Shown here piece by piece: positions 1 through 8,221 of a stretch of DNA of 35,020 nucleotides (within the stretch, counting starts at the first letter, position 1; every line of letters begins with the position of its first letter). The stretch lies in assembly GCA_019747735.1 (NCBI GenBank), contig JAIEQL010000043.1, forward strand, positions 1 to 35,020, read 5' to 3'. A program made the position numbers and the translations under genes. This DNA is from Chthoniobacterales bacterium. Lineage in GTDB: Bacteria; Verrucomicrobiota; Verrucomicrobiia; Chthoniobacterales; UBA6821. The notes below the pieces were generated by a model. It ran no database searches. It had not been told where the DNA came from and worked only from the letters and a program-made list of their open reading frames with translations.

Positions 1-77
1 ATAGGGACATACTCGAGGACGCGAGCACTGGAGCGACGCCGTAATGCGCAATTTTAGTCTTTTCAAGACACCCTCTA
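1..77 (-). repeat. Family A TIR element, truncated by window start (copy 1)
   Basis: This is the distal half of a ~145-bp element. It ends in the arm CAATTTTAGTCTTTTCAAGA followed by CACCCTCTA, which is the inverted complement of the arm TAGAGGGTGTCTTGAAAA seen at 34905. Positions 1-47 are identical to 34973-35019. The TIR ends 3 nt beyond the stop codon of the membrane protein gene at 80-649. Other copies lie at about 3028-3122, 8077-8221, 10471-10615, 32295-32438 and 34905-35020. Confidence 0.85.
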
Positions 78-79
78 CA

Positions 80-649
80 TCAAAGACAAATGCCAAACAA
101 CAGTATCCTTCCACCCGTCAGGAGCAAAAGAAGCCCATACAATAAGCCTCCACAAGCCAAGAGTGCCCAAAGCAAAGAATGGCGTTCTTGTGACAATGTG
201 CTCATAACATTGCGCAATAAGTAAGGCATTCCGATGAAAAAAAAGGCTGTCAGAATCCAGAAGTAGGCTAAAAGCGATAGCAAGATTGGTAACAATCCTG
301 ATTTCAAAAAAGTCACTTCGAGCAAAGCATGTCCGAGCAAAAGAAGGAGAAAGCCAAGAGCACGCACTGCAAGGAAATCAGGAACAAAATACCAAAAAAG
401 CAGAGCGCTTAAGACAATGGAAATTAAGATCACCGTGCGCAGTGAGGAAAACTCACCCAGATCCGCTGTCGCTGCCATAAAAAAACTCCAGAGCGTTGCG
501 AGACTCATTAAAAGAGCGCCCCAAGAACGTGAGCGTGGAAATGGAAGAAATATTTTTTGACAAGCTACTGGTGCCAGCAAAGCAAAAAGATGCTTGATGA
601 TCAGGAGCGCTCCGAGCAAGAGTCCAATAAAAGGGAGTGATGGTGTCAT
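80..649 (-). CDS. Small polytopic membrane protein, unknown function
   Basis: The 189-residue product is almost entirely hydrophobic. About six membrane-spanning stretches can be seen (around residues 5-27, 43-62, 70-90, 93-110, 118-145 and 160-185). There are few charged residues outside short loops and no enzyme motif that I recognise. It is probably an inner-membrane protein. The ATG at 649 has no Shine-Dalgarno sequence. Its leader is C/U-rich (CTCTTCCACTCTTCAC) and is preceded by TATACT, a possible -10 box. The stop codon lies 3 nt from the terminal repeat of a family A element, so the 3' end abuts an insertion. The family is not recognised. Confidence 0.6.
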   Translation of the reverse strand: MTPSLPFIGLLLGALLIIKHLFALLAPVACQKIFLPFPRSRSWGALLMSLATLWSFFMAATADLGEFSSLRTVILISIVLSALLFWYFVPDFLAVRALGFLLLLLGHALLEVTFLKSGLLPILLSLLAYFWILTAFFFIGMPYLLRNVMSTLSQERHSLLWALLACGGLLYGLLLLLTGGRILLFGICL

Positions 650-654
650 GGAAA

Positions 655-682
655 AAAGTGAAGAGTGGAAGAGTATAAAATA
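655..682 (-). promoter_or_regulatory. Possible -10 box and C/U-rich leader of membrane protein gene
   Basis: Read on the minus strand, TATACT (672-677) is followed by CTCTTCCACTCTTCAC and then the ATG at 649. The same order, TATACT then a CTCTTTACCCTTCACTC repeat then ATG, precedes the ABC ATPase gene at 13267. No clear -35 box is visible. Confidence 0.3.
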
Positions 683-734
683 AGTTCTCGGTTGATTCTT
701 CGCCTATGGAAAAAATTTAAAATAAAGTGAAGAT

Positions 735-1064
735 TAGGGCCTGTCATCAATTAAGTCATACTTAACATCACCAAAAAGGTACTGTTTATTTTAGAACTCA
801 TGTCGTTATTACCCAACCGTCATTCCAGCGGACGCTGGAAACCAGGAGACGGTTAATTCTAATGGGAATAGGAGCGTTTAAAAAACCCTAAATGAAAAGG
901 CATATCGACGGAGGGATACCTCCTAAATATTTGCAGCGACAGCCTTCTGGATTCCAGCGTCCGCTGGAATGACGGTTGGGGCATAGTGAGTGTTTCTCTG
1001 AAAATTTGCCAGTATGTTTTGTAATGCAGACATAGTGAGTTGGTTTAATTGATGAAAGGCCCTA
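735..1064. mobile_element. 330-bp MITE-like element (family D) with nested inverted repeat
   Basis: The ends are TAGGGCCTGTCATCAATTAA (735-754) and its inverted copy at 1045-1064, matching at 19 of 20 positions. Both begin with TA, so a TA target-site duplication is likely. Inside lies a second, perfect 29-bp inverted repeat (812-840 with 952-980), whose arms contain the self-complementary CCAGCGGACGCTGG. There is no transposase ORF, so it would need a transposase in trans. The element fills most of the 650-1102 gap, and no gene is seen there. Confidence 0.75.
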
Positions 1065-1084
1065 GAGAACTCAAACTTTTTCGC

Positions 1085-1118
1085 GAAGCGACTCTTTACC
1101 CATCACTCTTTACTCAGT
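1085..1118. repeat. Degenerate 7-nt repeats at the rnc 3' end
   Basis: CTCTTTACCCATCACTCTTTACTC is built of units like ACTCTTT and ACCCATC. It belongs to the same short tandem repeat type as 13230-13262, 19613-19668, 23413-23440 and 30176-30240. On the rnc strand the array reads AGTAAAGAGTGATGGG and supplies the last codons and the TGA stop of rnc. Confidence 0.55.
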
Positions 1119-1867
1119 TGGCTTAAAGCCTCGGTGGCAGCGGCGACTTCCGCTTCTTTTTTACTTTTCCCCTCTCCTGTTCCCAATATTTTGTTTTCCA
1201 AAAGAACAGCACAACGAAAATGCTTGGAATGAGCAAACCCACTCTCTTCGATTAATTCATAAGAAGGAGCATGAGAACCAAGCGACTGGAGCAACTCTTG
1301 AAGCCTACCTTTAGGATTCATATCTTCTGGCTCAGCGGTGATTCCCTGCAAACGTTGTGCTGCTTGTTTTAAAATAAAAGTGCGAGAAACCTCCAAGCCA
1401 CCATCAATATAAATGGCACCAATAAGTGCTTCAAAAGCGTCTCCTAAAATAGAGGAACGCTTGCGCCCACCGCTAGCCTCTTCGCCGCGTCCTAAAAAAA
1501 GGTCGTTTCCAAGCTCTAAACCCGCGGCATAGGCTTGCAATGCAGTTCTAGAAACAAGATGTGTGCGTATTTTTGTCAGTTGTCCTTCTTTGAAGTCAGG
1601 AAAGACTTCAAAGAGATGTTGTGTGATGACAAGTTGTAATACTGCATCTCCTAAAAACTCTAATCTTTCATTATCAGGAAAGTAAGTACCCCGATCAAAA
1701 GAAGTACTCGAGTGAGTAATTGCTTCTCGAAGTAGTTCTTGATTTTTAAAATGGTAATCTATTTTTTCTTCAAGTGCTTTCATAGGAGAAATGGGAATAA
1801 AATAGAGTAACTCATTCCTAATAATTTGTCGACACGCGTCCCAACGAATTGGTTGTCGGTTCTCCAT
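1103..1867 (-). CDS. rnc: Ribonuclease III
   Basis: This endonuclease cleaves double-stranded RNA in rRNA and mRNA maturation. The RNase III signature NERLEFLGDA is at residues 66-75, and the second acidic motif GDAFEALIGAIYID follows. A C-terminal dsRNA-binding domain starts near NPKGRLQELLQ. The ORF opens at 1867 (254 residues). The internal ATG at 1783 (MKALEEKIDYHF) gives 226 residues and aligns better with the usual start of the family. Neither start has a Shine-Dalgarno sequence. The last codons and the stop lie in an intergenic-type heptamer repeat, so the native C-terminus may have been slightly remodelled. Identification is firm; the start is open. Confidence 0.95.
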   Translation of the reverse strand: MENRQPIRWDACRQIIRNELLYFIPISPMKALEEKIDYHFKNQELLREAITHSSTSFDRGTYFPDNERLEFLGDAVLQLVITQHLFEVFPDFKEGQLTKIRTHLVSRTALQAYAAGLELGNDLFLGRGEEASGGRKRSSILGDAFEALIGAIYIDGGLEVSRTFILKQAAQRLQGITAEPEDMNPKGRLQELLQSLGSHAPSYELIEESGFAHSKHFRCAVLLENKILGTGEGKSKKEAEVAAATEALSQLSKE

Positions 1868-1906
1868 TCTCGGCTGTCAGAAAAATCAAGATCCATACTG
1901 TAATAT

Positions 1907-1922
1907 TTATTGTTAGCAATAA
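1907..1922. promoter_or_regulatory. Small dyad between rnc and the glycoside hydrolase gene
   Basis: TTATTGTTAGCAATAA is a perfect 6-bp stem with a 4-nt loop. It lies in the 154-bp region between divergent rnc and the glycoside hydrolase gene. It could be an operator for either gene or a chance palindrome. No matching -35/-10 pair is convincing. Confidence 0.2.
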
Positions 1923-2021
1923 GTGATTTGTTCAAGAGTCTGAAAAGTAATATCATTTGCTTTTTATATTCATAGATTAGCTAAAAAACTACCGACAACT
2001 AACAACCAAAAAACAACCTAC

Positions 2022-4823
2022 ATGCCCAATACTCATCCTGAACTACTGCGCATGGAAGCGCGTGACACCAAAAAAGAAGATTGGAACTTGTGGGGTTCTT
2101 ACTTAAGCGATCGTCAATGGGGAACCGTTCGTGAGGATTACTCAGCCGATGGAGATGCTTGGTCTTATTTTCCATTTGATCATGCTGCCAGTCGTTCCTA
2201 TCGCTGGGGGGAAGATGGATTGCTAGGAATCAGTGATCAGGACAATCGCCTCTGTTTTGCTCCTACTTTTTGGAATGGAAAAGATTCCATCTTAAAAGAA
2301 CGGCCCTTTGGGCTTTCCAATCCTCAGGGAAATCATGGAGAGGATCTTAAAGACTATTACTATCATCTTGACCACACGCCAACGCATGCCTTTATGCGAG
2401 GGCTTTACAAGTACCCTCAGACTGCTTTTCCTTACGAGCAGCTTCTTTCAGAAAATAAAAAACGCTCTCGCAATGAGCCTGAATATGAACTGGTCGATAC
2501 CGGTATTTTTAATGAAGGGCGCTATTTCGATATTTTTGTAGAATATGCTAAAGCCTCTTGTGATGACCTTTTCATTCAGATTCGTGCTATTAATCGAGGC
2601 CCTGAAGCAGCTCCTCTTTTTATATTACCCACACTCTGGTTCCGTAACGTTTGGTCCTGGGGAGAAAAGGATGTTGTCAAACCAACGCTCCATCTTGATG
2701 GAAAGGCCATTGTTGCTCGCCCATGGGGATTACCAGAATATCACTTACTTTGTGAAGAAGGGTTTTCAGAAATGCTTTTTACGGATAATGAGACCAATAA
2801 CGAAAAACTTTTTCAGGTAAAAAATGCGACACCTTATGTCAAAGATGCTTTTTATCGCTACTTGATTAACGGGGAGCATCAGGCTGTCAATCCAGCACAG
2901 ATTGGAACAAAAGCAGCAGCTCTTTATCATAAAATCGTGGAGCCAGGAAAAGAGTGGAACCTGCGACTGAGACTCTGTGTGGCTTCTAAAGCGACTTTAG
3001 ACTTCTTTCCAAACTCTACTTCTGTTGAAAATTGCGACGTCGCTCCGGTGCTCGCATCCTCGAGTATTCCATATACACCCGGTTGCTGTGCGCCGGAAGC
3101 TTCTGACACTTCATCAACAGAAGCGAGTTTGGAAAAAACTCTTTTAAATACAGGTTCCACTTCTTTTGAGAGTGTGATGAAGCTACGTGAAGAAGAATGC
3201 ATCAGTTATTATAAATTTCTTAATCCTGGCTTAAGTGATGACATGTTGCTGATAGTAAGAAGGGCTTTGGCAGGACTTCTTTGGTGCAAAAAATTTTACT
3301 ATTACCCAGTCATTGACTGGCTACAAGGGGATCCAACGATGCCACCGCCACCTAAAGAACGTTGGAAGGGCCGCAATGCTTTTTGGAAGGAGATGCATGC
3401 GCACGATATTATTTCGATGCCTGACTCATGGGAGTATCCCTATTTTTGTAGTTGGGACTTGATGTTTCAATCGGTTGCTTGCGCAGTAGTGGACCCGACC
3501 TTAGCTAAGGAGCAAAACATGCTCTTACGTGGAGAGTGTTACACGGCTTCCAACGCTCAGGCTCCTTCGTACGAATGGTCTTTATCAGATGCAACGCCTC
3601 CTATTGATGCATGGGCAACATGGCGTATTTACTCTATCGAGCGAGCTCGTACTGGAAAAGGAGACCATGCTTATCTGAGAAAGGCATTTAATAAATTATT
3701 ACTCACCTACGCATGGTGGTCTAATCGCGTTGATAGCACCGGAGAAAATGTTTTTGCGGGTGGCTTTCTTGGACTTGATAATATCAGCGTTTTTGATCGA
3801 CGTTATCCTTTAGCTGATGGAAGTAAAATCATGCAAAGCGACGGGACGGCTTGGATGTCGATGTTTTGTCTCAACATGCTCTCCATTGCCATGGAACTGG
3901 CCAAAATCGACCCTGAATACGAACACATCGCCGACAAGTTTGTGAGTGACTTTGTTTACCTGGCCAATGTGACTAATAACATTGGCTCTCAAGGTTATAG
4001 TCTTTGGGATCATGAAGATGGTTTTTACTACGATGTGATAGAGAGACCTAATGGTTCTTCAGAACATTTAAAAGTGCGCTCTGTTGTGGGACTGACCCCC
4101 CTGTTTGCTGTTGAGAGTTTTGATGCAAGCACTGTGAACCGCTTCACAGCTCTCCTAGAGCGCTTCCGCTGGTTTCAGCATCATCGCCCTGAGTTGATGC
4201 GGCAATTACAACATCTCTACAAAATCAACAATGGTCGTCGGCTTATTTCCTTAGTTCCTCCAGACCGTTTACAAAGAATTTGCAAACGTCTTTTTGACGA
4301 AGAGGAATTCCTTTCTCCTTATGGCATTCGGGCTCTCTCCCGCTACTACAAAGATCATCCCTACAGTTTTACGGAAGGAAGTGACTCAGCAACGATCTGC
4401 TATACTCCTGGAGAAAGCACGACAGGAATGTTTGGAGGAAACTCTAATTGGCGTGGACCTGTATGGATACCGATGAATTTTCTTATTATTGAGTCGCTCC
4501 AAAAATTTGCATTTTATTTTGGAGATAGCGTCAAAGTAGAATTTCCAACACGAAGTGGCCAATGGAAGAATCTTTGGGACATCTCTCTAGAGTTAGAACG
4601 CCGCGTAGTCAGTCTTTTTATCAAAGATACCCATGGCAAGAGACCTTGCTATGGAGAGACAAAGATTTTTCAAGAAGACCCTCATTGGAATGAACATCTC
4701 GTTTTCTACGAATATTTTCATGGTGATACAGGAACTGGCCTGGGAGCCACTCACCAAACGGGTTGGACAGCACTCGTTGCAAAAATGGTGAGGCAGCTTA
4801 GTTCTTTTGATGTGGTGGGGTAG
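2022..4823 (+). CDS. MGH1-like glycoside hydrolase (glucosidase family)
   Basis: The 933-residue protein belongs to the mannosyl-oligosaccharide glucosidase-like (GH63-related, MGH1) family. It opens with the family-typical stretch RQWGTVREDYSADGDAWSYF and continues with YRWGEDGLLGISD and ILKERPFGLSNPQGNHGED. The C-terminal part is an (alpha/alpha)6-type catalytic domain, with WEYPYFCSWDLMFQ, FAGGFLGLDNISVFDR and NSNWRGPVWIPMNFL. There is no signal peptide, so it is probably cytoplasmic and acts on stored or imported alpha-glucosides. At residues ~337-367 the reading frame runs through a degenerate family A core, inserted between the N-terminal domain (LRLRLCVA) and the helical domain. The ATG has no Shine-Dalgarno sequence. 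The MFS gene follows 36 nt downstream. Confidence 0.88.
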   Translation: MPNTHPELLRMEARDTKKEDWNLWGSYLSDRQWGTVREDYSADGDAWSYFPFDHAASRSYRWGEDGLLGISDQDNRLCFAPTFWNGKDSILKERPFGLSNPQGNHGEDLKDYYYHLDHTPTHAFMRGLYKYPQTAFPYEQLLSENKKRSRNEPEYELVDTGIFNEGRYFDIFVEYAKASCDDLFIQIRAINRGPEAAPLFILPTLWFRNVWSWGEKDVVKPTLHLDGKAIVARPWGLPEYHLLCEEGFSEMLFTDNETNNEKLFQVKNATPYVKDAFYRYLINGEHQAVNPAQIGTKAAALYHKIVEPGKEWNLRLRLCVASKATLDFFPNSTSVENCDVAPVLASSSIPYTPGCCAPEASDTSSTEASLEKTLLNTGSTSFESVMKLREEECISYYKFLNPGLSDDMLLIVRRALAGLLWCKKFYYYPVIDWLQGDPTMPPPPKERWKGRNAFWKEMHAHDIISMPDSWEYPYFCSWDLMFQSVACAVVDPTLAKEQNMLLRGECYTASNAQAPSYEWSLSDATPPIDAWATWRIYSIERARTGKGDHAYLRKAFNKLLLTYAWWSNRVDSTGENVFAGGFLGLDNISVFDRRYPLADGSKIMQSDGTAWMSMFCLNMLSIAMELAKIDPEYEHIADKFVSDFVYLANVTNNIGSQGYSLWDHEDGFYYDVIERPNGSSEHLKVRSVVGLTPLFAVESFDASTVNRFTALLERFRWFQHHRPELMRQLQHLYKINNGRRLISLVPPDRLQRICKRLFDEEEFLSPYGIRALSRYYKDHPYSFTEGSDSATICYTPGESTTGMFGGNSNWRGPVWIPMNFLIIESLQKFAFYFGDSVKVEFPTRSGQWKNLWDISLELERRVVSLFIKDTHGKRPCYGETKIFQEDPHWNEHLVFYEYFHGDTGTGLGATHQTGWTALVAKMVRQLSSFDVVG
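3028..3122 (+). repeat. Degenerate family A core inside glycoside hydrolase gene (copy 2)
   Basis: GTCGCTCCGGTGCTCG, TCCTCGAGTATT, ATATACAC, GCTGTGCGCC and CTTCATCAAC follow in the same order as in the intergenic copies. The outer arms are too eroded to delimit. The segment is read in frame as about 31 residues rich in Ser, Pro, Ala and Cys. This is the opposite reading orientation from the sucA copy, so both strands of the core can be open. Confidence 0.7.
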
Positions 4824-4859
4824 AAGAGAAGAACACCTTGGCAGCAAAAAATCGAAAAT

Positions 4860-6065
4860 ATGAATTCCCTTACTACCTTATCTGAAAAACAAACACGTCT
4901 GATTGTTTGGATACTTCTTCCTCTTGGATCACTGAATGGGATGGCTGTTGATCTCATAGCCCCATCCTTGCCTTCGATAGCAAGCAGCCTGCATGTTTCG
5001 ACAAGCGTAGCAAAAAATGTGATCACGCTCTACTTGCTAGGATATGCTTTGGGTAACTTTTGTTCTGGATTTTTAACCGATGCCTTAGGCCGAAAACATA
5101 TTTTAAGAACAGGATTGTTAGGATTTGCATTGGTAAATTTACTCCCTGTAATGATTCCTAATATCACCATCTTATTATCAGCACGATTTTTTCAAGGCCT
5201 TGCAATTGGCACAATCGCCGTAGTCATTCGCGCTGTTTTTTCTGATATTTTACCTCCTCAAAAAATGGTCAGGATGGGAACCCTCATGGGCAGTATGTAT
5301 GGAGTTGGTACTGTGATAGGACCACTCATCGGTGGGTACTTACAGTTTTATAGAGGATGGCAAGCCGGCTTTCTCTTTTTTGCAGCCACTGTTTTTGTCG
5401 CATTCATAGCGGTCTATTTCATTCTTCCAGAGACTCACCTCCATCGACATCTTTTGAGGTTCAAAACAATTCAGCGCCATTTGTTGGAAGTCTCCCATCA
5501 TCGACAGTTCATGGGGTTAGTGCTCATGATGGGAATAGTTTATTCCTTAATGATTGCGTTTAACACTGTGGGGCCATTTTTGCTTCAAATCACATTTCAC
5601 CATACGTCGATCTTTTTTGGTAACATAGCGCTCTGCTTGGGAGGGACTTTTTTAGGAGCTACTTTTGTTTGCCGTCACTTCCTTAAAAAATACTCAGTAG
5701 AAAACTTGCTCGGCATCATCATTCCTGTTTTTTTTCTTATCACTATGCTCTCGTTGGTAGCTAGTTTTTTATGGAGTTCTAGCATGCCACTACTCTTGGG
5801 GGTCAGTGCTGTGATGTTTTTTGCTTCAGGATTTATTTTCCCTATGTGCATGGGAAAAGGGTTATTGTTGTTTCGTCCTATTGCAGGGACTGCTTCGGCT
5901 GTTATGTTTCTTGTTAATGTGCTCATGACAAGTGCCACTGCCTTTTTATTGAGTCTGATAAAGGTGCAAAGTTGCTCTGCGATGATTGCTATTTATGTGG
6001 CGTTATGGGCGGCTTCTCTCCTGATTTACTGGCGATTAATTCGTGATCCCATTGATGGTTCCTAA
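4860..6065 (+). CDS. MFS transporter, Bcr/CflA drug-efflux type
   Basis: This is a 401-residue polytopic membrane protein with about 12 hydrophobic segments. The N-terminus, with LIAPSLPSIASSLHVS, matches DHA1-type Bcr/CflA exporters. Loop 2-3 carries the MFS motif A variant GFLTDALGRKHIL. The segment GTLMGSMYGVGTVIGPLIGG resembles motif C, typical of antiporters. It probably exports drugs or small metabolites by proton antiport; the substrate cannot be told from sequence. It follows the glycoside hydrolase gene by 36 nt and may be co-transcribed, with no evident functional link. There is no Shine-Dalgarno sequence before the ATG. Confidence 0.88.
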   Translation: MNSLTTLSEKQTRLIVWILLPLGSLNGMAVDLIAPSLPSIASSLHVSTSVAKNVITLYLLGYALGNFCSGFLTDALGRKHILRTGLLGFALVNLLPVMIPNITILLSARFFQGLAIGTIAVVIRAVFSDILPPQKMVRMGTLMGSMYGVGTVIGPLIGGYLQFYRGWQAGFLFFAATVFVAFIAVYFILPETHLHRHLLRFKTIQRHLLEVSHHRQFMGLVLMMGIVYSLMIAFNTVGPFLLQITFHHTSIFFGNIALCLGGTFLGATFVCRHFLKKYSVENLLGIIIPVFFLITMLSLVASFLWSSSMPLLLGVSAVMFFASGFIFPMCMGKGLLLFRPIAGTASAVMFLVNVLMTSATAFLLSLIKVQSCSAMIAIYVALWAASLLIYWRLIRDPIDGS

Positions 6066-6076
6066 CACCATCAACA

Positions 6077-6106
6077 TTGACAGCCTTAGGAAAAAATCCT
6101 TATCTC
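6077..6106 (+). promoter_or_regulatory. Candidate promoter for the Fic gene
   Basis: TTGACA (6077-6082) is a perfect sigma70 -35 hexamer, followed after 18 nt by TATCTC, a poor -10 box. It would start transcription about 45 nt before the ATG at 6160. The -10 match is weak (3 of 6). Confidence 0.3.
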
Positions 6107-6159
6107 ATCTTTTGTTGCATTTCTGAGCTCTTATCTTAAGATTTGTTTCATTTCCTACG

Positions 6160-7650
6160 ATGAAAGCCACCTTAACACAACATTTGTTACACTACGGGTA
6201 TGATGAAGTGGTTGTTTCGAATAAGAATAATCGCTTAACAATTCATCGTGCTGCTAAGGCTGGCAAGCTTCGCAAGTTGGCCACCGGGATCTATACAACT
6301 AACTTTAAGGATGTACCTGAAAAAATTATCCGAACAAATGTTTGGAAATTAGCAGGCATGCTCTTTCCCAATGCCATCATTGCGGATCGTACAGCCCTTG
6401 AACAGCGCCCTGCTAAGGATGGCTCTATTTTTCTCATTTCAGAAAAACGGGCGACTCATTTAAAATTGCCAGGGATTTTTTTTAGATTAAGGCAAGGTCA
6501 TGGCCCTATCGAGGGATATGACATGCCATTTCTTGGTGCTCTTTGGATGTCCTCTCAAGCACGAGCTCTTCTCGATAATCTTGTTCCAACACGTCAGCGC
6601 AAGAATGTGGCTAGGACATTTTCTCAAGAGGAACTGGAAGAATATCTTGATAAAATTTTACGTCATAGTGGACCAGAGGTTCTCAATAAATTGCGAGATC
6701 AAGCTCATCATCTAGGACCTCAACTCAAGATGAAAACTGAAGCAAAAAAGCTCTCTTCCATCATAGGTGCCATGATGGGAACTCAGAAAGAGCGACTTCA
6801 ATCAGCCATTGGCATTTCTCGGGCAAAAGGAAATGGCTTTGATAAAGAGCGAATGGAGTTATTCGAGCAGTTAAGAGCTGATCTAGCAGTGCATCCTTTT
6901 GCTACTGTTTCCATGCGTAAAAAGAGTGCTTACCTTGCTTTTTTTGAGAGTTACTTTTCTAATTTTATTGAGGGAACAGAATTTGATGTTGAGGAAGCTC
7001 ATGACATTGTATTCGAGGGAAAAATCATTAAAGAACGTTTGGAGGATGCCCATGATATTTTGGGTACTTTTAAAATTGTTTCTGACAGTAAGGAAATGAG
7101 TCGCGTTGCTAAAAATTCTACCGAGTTTATTAAACTATTGCGTTATCGCCACTCTATCATTCTTAAAGGCAGGCCAGATAAGCATCCTGGCCAGTTTAAA
7201 CAACATCATAACCGTGCTGGAAAATCTCTCTTTGTTTCTCCAGAGCTTGTTTTAGGAACTCTCGAACGTGGTTTTCAACTGCTTGAAAAACTTCAGCATC
7301 CCATGGCCAGAGCCCTCTATGTCATGTTTCTTATTGCCGAAGTTCATCCGTTTACTGATGGAAATGGACGGATTTCAAGAATTATGATGAATGCTGAACT
7401 GCATCGAGAAGGGCAGGAGCGCATCATGATTCCTAATGTTTATCGCATGGAGTATCTTCAATCTCTTCGTGCATTGACGCACAACCAAAGACCCACTCCT
7501 TTAATTTCTGTCATGAAATATGCTCAACGCTTTGTGAGTAAGATTAATTTTTCCAATTACGAAAAAGCTGTTGAACAACTCAAAAAATGTCATGCCTTTG
7601 GAGAACCTGCTGACGCCATGGGAGAGGGAGATAAACTTATTGTTTTTTGA
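6160..7650 (+). CDS. Fic-domain protein with N-terminal AbiEi-like winged helix
   Basis: This is a fusion of 496 residues. Residues ~1-150 resemble the AbiEi-type antitoxin winged-helix region (NNRLTIHRAAKAGKLRKLATGIY, then FPNAIIADRTALEQRPAKDG). Residues ~240-470 form a Fic domain. The catalytic motif HPFTDGNGRISR starts at His396 and is intact, so AMP or another nucleotide moiety could be transferred to a target protein. SNFIEG at residues 267-272 fits the inhibitory helix [S/T]xxxE[G/N]. This implies intramolecular autoinhibition, and no separate antitoxin would be required. A decayed gene lies 78 nt downstream and may have been its operon partner. The targets are unknown. Confidence 0.88.
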   Translation: MKATLTQHLLHYGYDEVVVSNKNNRLTIHRAAKAGKLRKLATGIYTTNFKDVPEKIIRTNVWKLAGMLFPNAIIADRTALEQRPAKDGSIFLISEKRATHLKLPGIFFRLRQGHGPIEGYDMPFLGALWMSSQARALLDNLVPTRQRKNVARTFSQEELEEYLDKILRHSGPEVLNKLRDQAHHLGPQLKMKTEAKKLSSIIGAMMGTQKERLQSAIGISRAKGNGFDKERMELFEQLRADLAVHPFATVSMRKKSAYLAFFESYFSNFIEGTEFDVEEAHDIVFEGKIIKERLEDAHDILGTFKIVSDSKEMSRVAKNSTEFIKLLRYRHSIILKGRPDKHPGQFKQHHNRAGKSLFVSPELVLGTLERGFQLLEKLQHPMARALYVMFLIAEVHPFTDGNGRISRIMMNAELHREGQERIMIPNVYRMEYLQSLRALTHNQRPTPLISVMKYAQRFVSKINFSNYEKAVEQLKKCHAFGEPADAMGEGDKLIVF

Positions 7651-7653
7651 ATC

Positions 7654-7722
7654 ATGATGGATCCTGAATTTAAGTTAGACAAACGAACTATCCTTAAGTC
7701 TCTTGAAGAGACAACCTCTTGA
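7654..7722 (+). other. Short ORF of 22 codons after the Fic gene
   Basis: ATG at 7654 opens a frame (MMDPEFKLDKRTILKSLEE...) that ends at TGA 7722, 3 nt after the Fic stop codon. The composition looks protein-like and acidic/basic. It may be the degraded start of the partner gene that continues at 7729 in the same frame after the stop. It is too short to assign. Confidence 0.2.
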
Positions 7723-7728
7723 AACAAA

Positions 7729-8089
7729 ATGAAGACACCTAGAATAGCATCACTCCAGGAAGTAGCGCAACGGACTAACAAGAGCCATCAGTTTGGATAT
7801 TGCTTGTGCGATTTTCTAGATGGCTTCTATCCCAAGCCAACTGAGACTGCGATTCATCAAAAGCCAGAAAACATTTCTCCCTACTATAATTTCCTACTTG
7901 GCTGCTGTAACTGATGATTGCTGTCGACGTCATCATTGGGTACTACCTCAATGGTGCATTAAGCAGGAACGTTTTTTAACAGAACCATTCTTTGCTGCTA
8001 AAACACATGCTCTTCGGATGCTGTACGTAATGGATAGCCCTGCAGCCTTTCGAGAGCGCAATATTTTTGTAAGCGCTAGAGCATATTAA
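7729..8089 (+). pseudogene. Decayed Fic-adjacent hypothetical gene, frameshifted and 3'-truncated by an element
   Basis: Frame 1 encodes IASLQEVAQRTNKSHQFGY...ENISPYYNF and stops at 7914. The frame used by ORF 7820-8089 then continues sensibly with YLAAVTDDCCRRHHW...QERFLTEPFFAAKTHALRMLYVMDSPAAFRERNIFVSARA. The ending SPAAFRERNIFVSARA is a conserved C-terminus I recall from small hypothetical proteins near toxin-antitoxin genes; I cannot name the family. One frameshift near 7880-7900 joins the two parts. The last two sense codons and the TAA stop come from the terminal repeat TAGAGCATATTAA of the element at 8077, so the true 3' end is lost. Confidence 0.6.
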
Positions 8090-8221
8090 AAAATTCTGTA
8101 GCCGCGCATTGCGTCGTCGCTTCGGTGCTCGCTCCATCGAGTATTGGCTATACACTCCCTCGCTGTGCGCCTCAGCTCCTGGCACTGCGCATCGACTACA
8201 AAAATTTTTAATGATGCTCTA
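8077..8221 (+). mobile_element. Family A2 TIR element, 145 bp (copy 3)
   Basis: The element starts TAGAGCATATTAAAAAATTC (8077) and ends with the inverse CTACAAAAATTTTTAATGAT plus GCTCTA (8221). The core carries GTCGTCGCTTCGGTGCTCG, CATCGAGTATTGGCTATACA and GCTCCTGGCACTGC. This core is shared with family A copies that have other arms. A second partial right arm ending TTTAAAATGCTCTA follows at 8222-8252, suggesting a tandem or nested remnant. The element interrupts the end of the pseudogene at 7729-8089. There is no ORF for mobility. Confidence 0.8.
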
